Shown here: one piece after another, positions 5,527-9,944 of the stretch
Layout of the letters: the number at the start of each line of letters is the position of its first letter
How positions within the stretch are numbered: the stretch's first letter is position 1
Assembly (NCBI GenBank): GCA_003235785.1
Contig: QJYE01000442.1
Coordinates: 1 to 9,944, forward strand
Direction of reading: 5' to 3'
DNA: 9,944 bases
Origin: Nitrospirota bacterium
GTDB lineage: Bacteria; Nitrospirota; Nitrospiria; Nitrospirales; UBA8639
Notes under the pieces: generated by a model
Told to the model about the DNA's origin: nothing
Seen by the model: the letters and a program-made list of their open reading frames with translations, nothing else
Database searches by the model: none
Position numbers and translations under genes: made by a program

Positions 5527-7911
5527 ATGGACAAGACGACACCTCATCTGTCTCAACTGACCCACCCTGATATCACAGAAAAATGGGAACAAGCCTTTGA
5601 CGCGTTTCAAGACCATGTCATGATCTTGAACCACTCCGGGAACATTGTGTGGGCCAATCGAGCCATACGCAATCAGATTGAACCCCACCTCGGCTCGCTA
5701 GTCGGCCATCATTACCAAGTGCCCTATTACGGAACGGTCCTGCCCAAAACCCCTCCCCCATGGGAAACCGTTCTTGCCGGGGCCTTATCGGCCGTTGTGG
5801 AAACCTCGTTTCCAGCCATGCCAGGCTATTTCCTCGTATCCTGCTACCCCCTCTTTGACGCTCAAGGCATACAATGGGGCGCAATTTCAGTCGTGAAAGA
5901 TATAACCGATCGCAAACGGATCGAAGAAGCCTTGCGACAAATTGCCCAGAGCGATGTCGCTCCAGGAAGCATTGCTTTTTTACGCTCGTTGGTGAAGGAC
6001 TTATGCCAAGCCGTCAATGCTCCCTACGCCATCCTCGCTGACTTAGAGAACCCCTCACGGCCCCACACTCAGACGGTCGCAATTCTGGCCAATGGAACCT
6101 ATCTGGAAAACTTTGCATGGACACCGCCACCGGCCCTCATTGAAGATCTGTTAAAAGTGAAAGGCTGCACAGGGAATACTGTTTCCACCCCCCTCTTTCC
6201 CGCCACATCTATTTTGTCTTCATGGGACGTAACGAGTTATCTGGGCAGTGCGCTTCGCGGACCCGCAGGACAAATCATTGGACTACTCGTCGTGCTCAGT
6301 CCGGAACCGATTGTGAATACGCATGTGGCCAAATCCATTGTCCAATTATTTGCAGCCAGAGCCGCGAGCGAACTCCAACGCAAAAAAACCGAAGACGCCT
6401 TACGAGATAGTGAACAACGGTATCGAGGAATCGTGGGGAATGCCTATGATTTAATCATTGAAATCTGCAGCCAGGGCGAATGCCAATACGTCAGTCCCAA
6501 TTGCCAGGCGGTCCTGGGATATGACTCGACAGACATGTTCGGAAAAAGTTTCTTTGACTTTGTGCATCCTGAAGAACGCCCCCAGTTATTGGAATCATTT
6601 CATGCGGGCATGGTCTCGCTCCAGGAAATCGATATGATGTGCCGGCTCCAAACCAAGGAAGGTGAATGGCGCTGGGGTGAAAGCCATATTCATCCGTTTC
6701 GAACCAGTAGCGGAACCGTGATGGGTGTCATCGTCACACGGGATATCACCGAACAAAAACGAGTCGAAGAAGAACGCGTACGAGCCACCAAGCTGGAATC
6801 GGTGGGATTGTTAGCCGGAGGGATTGCCCATGATTTCAATAATATCTTAACGTCCGTCTTTGCCAATATTGGATTAGCCAAAATGGTCATGGGGAAAGAG
6901 ACCTTCTCCAAACAATCAGTGGTCGAACGGTTGAGCGCGGCAGAAAAAGCCTGCTTGCGAGCGCGAGATTTAACCAAGCAACTCTTGACGTTTGCGAAGG
7001 GTGGAGCCCCGGTGAAGAGCGCGACGTCCATGGCTTCCATTATCAGCGATACGGTGGAGTTCGCCCTGCGAGGCTCGAAGGTACGTTGTCGCCTGCATAT
7101 ACCTGAACACTTGTGGCCCGTGGAAGTCGATGAAGGACAAATTAGTCAGGTGATACAAAATCTGGTCATCAATGCCGATCAAGCTATGCCGGAAGGTGGT
7201 GAACTGGACGTAATGGTGACCAATTATTCCCTCCCCGTCGCATCTGATCTACCACTCAAACCTGGCAACTATGTTCAGGTCACGGTCAGGGATCACGGGA
7301 TCGGCATGCCTCAAGAGCACCTGCCAAAAATTTTCGACCCCTACTTCACCACCAAACAAAAAGGCAGCGGACTCGGGTTAGCCACCACGTATTCAATCAT
7401 TAAACGCCATGAGGGGCATGTCACTGTTTCCTCCTCTCTTGGGAAAGGAACAAGCTTTACCTTTTATCTCCCCGCTTCATTTCTCAAAAAAGCTCCACAA
7501 GATGAGGTGCCAGACAGGCTGATTCAGGGAGCAGGTCGAATTCTGGTCATGGACGATGAAGAAGAAATTCAAGAGGTCTTAGGGGAAATGCTCAAGTTTC
7601 TGGGTTTTGAGGTAGATTTTGCCAGTGAAGGAGAGAAAGCGTTGCACTCGTATACTCAGGCCTTAGAGCAACAGACGCCCTATGTGGCCACGATTCTGGA
7701 CCTCACCATTCCAGGGGGAATGGGAGGGAAGGAGACGCTACGGAAAATTAAAGCCCTGAATCCAGAAGCCGCGGTGATTGTCTCAAGTGGATATTCCAAC
7801 GATCCGGTGATGGCGCGTTTTCAGCAATTCGGGTTTTCCGGTGTGATTGCCAAACCCTATAACCTCCTGGATCTGTCGAAAGTCCTCAGTCAAATTCTCT
7901 ACACAAAGTGA
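5527..7911 (+). CDS. PAS-GAF-PAS hybrid sensor histidine kinase with C-terminal receiver
   Basis: 794-aa sensor kinase without membrane segments, so a cytoplasmic sensor. Domain order: PAS about 18-128 (ending VVKDITDRKRIEEAL); GAF about 148-283; a coiled linker; second PAS about 290-410 (SEQRYRGIVGNAYDLI to VTRDITEQKRVEEE); dimerisation and phospho-acceptor helix with H435 in GGIAHDFNNIL, the HDFNN type; the ATP-binding domain with N box NLVINADQAM (about 545-554), G1 box DHGIGM (589-594), F box FDPYFTTK and G2 box GSGLGL (613-618); then a receiver about 671-790 with D676-D677, acceptor D725 (ILDLTIPGGMGG), S754 and K776 (AKPY). All catalytic residues are present. It follows the receiver-HD-GYP gene by 52 nt on the same strand, which suggests phosphotransfer to it and control of cyclic di-GMP. 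No Hpt domain is seen, so the attached receiver may be regulatory or may act as a phosphate sink. The Shine-Dalgarno before the ATG at 5527 is poor (GGAG 17 nt away). Signal unknown. Confidence 0.93.
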   Translation: MDKTTPHLSQLTHPDITEKWEQAFDAFQDHVMILNHSGNIVWANRAIRNQIEPHLGSLVGHHYQVPYYGTVLPKTPPPWETVLAGALSAVVETSFPAMPGYFLVSCYPLFDAQGIQWGAISVVKDITDRKRIEEALRQIAQSDVAPGSIAFLRSLVKDLCQAVNAPYAILADLENPSRPHTQTVAILANGTYLENFAWTPPPALIEDLLKVKGCTGNTVSTPLFPATSILSSWDVTSYLGSALRGPAGQIIGLLVVLSPEPIVNTHVAKSIVQLFAARAASELQRKKTEDALRDSEQRYRGIVGNAYDLIIEICSQGECQYVSPNCQAVLGYDSTDMFGKSFFDFVHPEERPQLLESFHAGMVSLQEIDMMCRLQTKEGEWRWGESHIHPFRTSSGTVMGVIVTRDITEQKRVEEERVRATKLESVGLLAGGIAHDFNNILTSVFANIGLAKMVMGKETFSKQSVVERLSAAEKACLRARDLTKQLLTFAKGGAPVKSATSMASIISDTVEFALRGSKVRCRLHIPEHLWPVEVDEGQISQVIQNLVINADQAMPEGGELDVMVTNYSLPVASDLPLKPGNYVQVTVRDHGIGMPQEHLPKIFDPYFTTKQKGSGLGLATTYSIIKRHEGHVTVSSSLGKGTSFTFYLPASFLKKAPQDEVPDRLIQGAGRILVMDDEEEIQEVLGEMLKFLGFEVDFASEGEKALHSYTQALEQQTPYVATILDLTIPGGMGGKETLRKIKALNPEAAVIVSSGYSNDPVMARFQQFGFSGVIAKPYNLLDLSKVLSQILYTK

Positions 7912-7922
7912 GTCGCCCTGGC

Positions 7923-8954
7923 TTAAGATGCCAACTGCCTGGCCAGGTCATGAGGAGACCAGATACCTCGTTCGGTAATGATCCCCGTAATCAGTTTTGC
8001 GGGCGTGACATCAAACGCGGGATTCCAGACCGAAATACCCGCAGGAGCAATGGCCCGCCCCCCATGTACCTGTGTCACCTCTGAAGGATGGCGTTCCTCA
8101 ATAGGAATCCCGGCGCCATCGGGTGTTTTCATATCAATCGTCGAAACGGGGGCCGCAACATAAAACGGAATTCCATGGGCATGAGCCAATACCGCCACGG
8201 AGTAGGTTCCGATTTTGTTGGCCACATCACCATTCGCGGCAATCCGGTCGGCACCAACCACACAACATTGCACTCCGCCTTTTTGCATAAGAGCTCCAGC
8301 CGCATTATCCGTAATCAGCGTCACAGGAATCCCATCCTGTTGCAGCTCCCAAGCCGTTAATCGGGCACCTTGCAACACCGGACGGGTTTCATCGGCATAC
8401 ACATGGAGTCGCTTGCCTTGTTCCCAGGCCGCCCTCACCACCCCTAAGGCGGTCCCGTACCCGGCCGTGGCCAATGCCCCGGCATTGCAATGGGTGAGAA
8501 TATGATCGCCATCCTGAATGACGGCAGAGCCATATCTGCCGAGAGCCTGATTCACCTGCACATCTTCCTCAAGCATGGCCATTGCTTCTTTCAATAAGGC
8601 CTCCTGACATGTCTGAACGCCAGAGGGTGCGGTCTCAACAAGCACCCGCTTCATACGATCCACGGCCCAGAAGAGGTTCACCGCCGTTGGCCGGGTGGCA
8701 GCAAGAACCTTGCAGACCTGATCCATATGAAGACGGAAACCCTCCAGGTTTTGTTGCGTATATTGTTTCGCACCCAAGGCAATCCCGAGAGCGGCTGTGA
8801 CCCCAATCGCAGGAGCTCCACGAACTTTCAATGCGCGTATCGCTTCGGCCACTTCCAGAAAGTCTGTGCAGTCCAGATAACGAACGTCCACGGGCAACAC
8901 ACTTTGATCTAAAATCCGCACGTGATCATCTTTCCATTCAACCGTTGCAATCAT
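7923..8954 (-). CDS. mtnA: S-methyl-5-thioribose-1-phosphate isomerase
   Basis: Isomerises methylthioribose-1-phosphate to methylthioribulose-1-phosphate in the methionine salvage pathway (cytoplasm). It is a member of the eIF2B alpha/beta/delta-related family. From the ATG at 8954 it is 343 aa, the usual size. Motifs: VRGAPAIG (about 44-51), TRPTAVNLFWAVDRM (about 87-101), ILTHCNAGALATAGYG with the catalytic Cys at 156, YADETRPVLQGARLTAWEL (about 186-204), GADRIAANGDVANKIGTY with the catalytic Asp at 236, and the C-terminal GGRAIAPAG. These two catalytic positions sit four residues before the B. subtilis MtnA residues I recall (C160, D240). The frame is open up to an ATG at 9098, which would add 48 residues including a Cys cluster, but the family begins at MIATVEW and AAAGG stands 8 nt before it. 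Tail-to-tail with the kinase gene, 11 bp apart. No other salvage gene is in view. Confidence 0.95.
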   Translation of the reverse strand: MIATVEWKDDHVRILDQSVLPVDVRYLDCTDFLEVAEAIRALKVRGAPAIGVTAALGIALGAKQYTQQNLEGFRLHMDQVCKVLAATRPTAVNLFWAVDRMKRVLVETAPSGVQTCQEALLKEAMAMLEEDVQVNQALGRYGSAVIQDGDHILTHCNAGALATAGYGTALGVVRAAWEQGKRLHVYADETRPVLQGARLTAWELQQDGIPVTLITDNAAGALMQKGGVQCCVVGADRIAANGDVANKIGTYSVAVLAHAHGIPFYVAAPVSTIDMKTPDGAGIPIEERHPSEVTQVHGGRAIAPAGISVWNPAFDVTPAKLITGIITERGIWSPHDLARQLAS

Positions 8955-9150
8955 AGACTCCGCCTTTCCATAAATAGGTGCCTCTTCAACCGATTGATCG
9001 CGATACAAGGTTCTTTCTTTCGCACAACAAGAGCAATGACAAACTCTGCGCTTGCTGCAGACTGGAAAGCTCAACGGCTCTCCCCTCTTTTGCTCCATTA
9101 GGAGATCAAGGCCACTTACCGTTCCCCCGAATGCTCCTTCATGCCCATAT
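8955..9150 (-). other. Gap between the AsmA-like gene and mtnA
   Basis: 196 bp. It holds no recognisable SAM-type riboswitch core, no good hairpin followed by a T-run and no clear -35/-10 pair. The mtnA frame happens to be open across most of it. mtnA may have its own weak promoter here or be read through from the AsmA-like gene. Confidence 0.4.
8963..8967 (-). promoter_or_regulatory. Ribosome binding site deciding the mtnA start
   Basis: AAAGG read on the minus strand, 8 nt before the ATG at 8954 and followed by a second purine run (CGGAG). It supports 8954 as the start rather than the ATG at 9098. Confidence 0.55.
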
Positions 9151-9944
9151 TCATTCCGGAAGAGTTACAGGGCTTAAGCGGGGCGTGGAGGACAACGATG
9201 GCGTCGTCGCCTTTTCCCCGCCCTTCAACGCGTTCACAGGCTTCAAGACCGCATTTTTCAAAATCTCAAATGCCAATTGCGCATGTCCGGTCAAACCAGC
9301 CTTGAATGATTCACCGGGCATATACTCGACTTCGGGTTCCGCCAACGGCCCAATCATACTAAACATAGCCGTCGCGATACTATTCCGCTCTCCAGTCAAT
9401 ATTTCTTCGAACAGTGGTATGGCTTTTAATGTATCGGAATAGGCCCCGAAGGGGCTCACGGCAGCCACTCCATCTATATAATCGTGTCTCAAATCATACG
9501 TGCCGGCTGCCGTCACATTCAAAAGAGCACTCCGCAACAAAAAATCTTTTGTCAAAAATTTGCCGTCTTCAATATCGAGAGTGGCGGTAATGGATTCAAA
9601 TGGAAACCCCGTCTTTTCAAAGCGCACCTTTTCACGCAAGACATGAGGCAGGTTAAGGATCCTCACTATCTTGGGCAAAATAGTACCTTTCCGAACATAT
9701 CCTTCATCCAACGAGAGTTGGATCCCGCCCTTTAATGTGGGAATCACTCCTCCCCCATCTCGACCATCGCCCTGAATTTTTCCCTGAATATTCACATTCC
9801 CTGACACAAAACGACGTTCATCACCAAGCACCCGTAGGAGTTTCTCAAACGGCAGATGGGTGGCTTCGAAGGACGCACGCATGGCCCCCGGCTTTCCGGG
9901 TGGAAGATGAATGAAGACACGCCCGGTGAGAGTGCCATCGTTCT
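9151..9944 (-). CDS. AsmA-like protein, C-terminal part (gene runs off the right edge)
   Basis: The last 263 codons of a longer gene; the frame is open to the window edge with no stop, so the Met at 9882 is internal. AsmA, YhdP and TamB-like proteins are long beta-rich proteins anchored in the inner membrane that span the periplasm and help move phospholipids to the outer membrane. The visible part fits their C-terminal region: repeated beta-strand segments with Gly turns (GNVNIQGKIQGDG, GGIQLSLDEGYV), the helix-like RKGTILPKIVRILNLPHVL, then DIEDGKFLTKDFLLRS and LNVTAAGTYDL, and near the end the MIGPLAEPEVEYMP strand common in these proteins. It ends with a helix and a Ser/Thr/Pro-rich tail. 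Which AsmA subfamily it belongs to cannot be told without the N-terminus. mtnA follows on the same strand after 196 bp. Confidence 0.8.
   Translation of the reverse strand, partial: NDGTLTGRVFIHLPPGKPGAMRASFEATHLPFEKLLRVLGDERRFVSGNVNIQGKIQGDGRDGGGVIPTLKGGIQLSLDEGYVRKGTILPKIVRILNLPHVLREKVRFEKTGFPFESITATLDIEDGKFLTKDFLLRSALLNVTAAGTYDLRHDYIDGVAAVSPFGAYSDTLKAIPLFEEILTGERNSIATAMFSMIGPLAEPEVEYMPGESFKAGLTGHAQLAFEILKNAVLKPVNALKGGEKATTPSLSSTPRLSPVTLPE

Noticed and set aside
5286..5884. Minus-strand frames inside the regulator and kinase genes
   Set aside because: They overlap well-supported coding sequence with full domain motifs and show no family features or start signals of their own.
7938..7947. 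Palindrome CCTGGCCAGG near the convergent gene ends
   Set aside because: It lies within mtnA codons, has no T-run on either side and is easily chance.
8955..9150. SAM-type riboswitch before mtnA
   Set aside because: Looked for because methionine-related genes often have one, but no recognisable core or terminator hairpin is visible.

Overview
The window reads as ordinary chromosomal DNA from a Gram-negative bacterium of moderate GC content. A lipoprotein with a clear lipobox and an AsmA-like protein imply an outer membrane. The overall gene mix is compatible with Nitrospirota such as Nitrospira. That is a guess from style and context, because there is no rRNA or marker gene to prove it. I see no tRNA, rRNA, CRISPR array, insertion sequence or phage gene.

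Layout. Positions 71 to 3330 hold four minus-strand genes. In transcription order they are a 124-aa protein I do not recognise, a 424-aa FAD-dependent monooxygenase-like protein, a 253-aa nucleotidyltransferase-fold protein with altered catalytic residues, and a 243-aa secreted and membrane-anchored TPM-domain protein. The last three are tightly packed (12-nt gap, then a 4-nt ATGA overlap) and are probably co-transcribed. A 245-bp divergent intergenic region (3331-3575) separates them from a plus-strand lipoprotein gene (3576-4232, GTG start, YajG-like architecture).

Positions 4473 to 7911 hold a plus-strand signalling pair: a receiver-HD-GYP response regulator and a PAS-GAF-PAS-histidine kinase-receiver hybrid kinase. 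The likely output is control of cyclic di-GMP breakdown. However, the HD-GYP domain carries Asn where the last metal-binding Asp is expected, and GFP instead of GYP. A possible small Cys-rich protein lies on the opposite strand just upstream (4275-4442).

The right side is minus strand again. mtnA (7923-8954, methionine salvage, catalytic Cys and Asp present) converges tail to tail with the kinase gene. Upstream of it is the 3' part of an AsmA-like gene that runs off the right edge.

No wholly new system is evident. The points most worth a second look are the substituted active sites of the nucleotidyltransferase-like and HD-GYP proteins, the conserved-looking packing of the monooxygenase, nucleotidyltransferase and TPM genes, and the small Cys-rich ORF.
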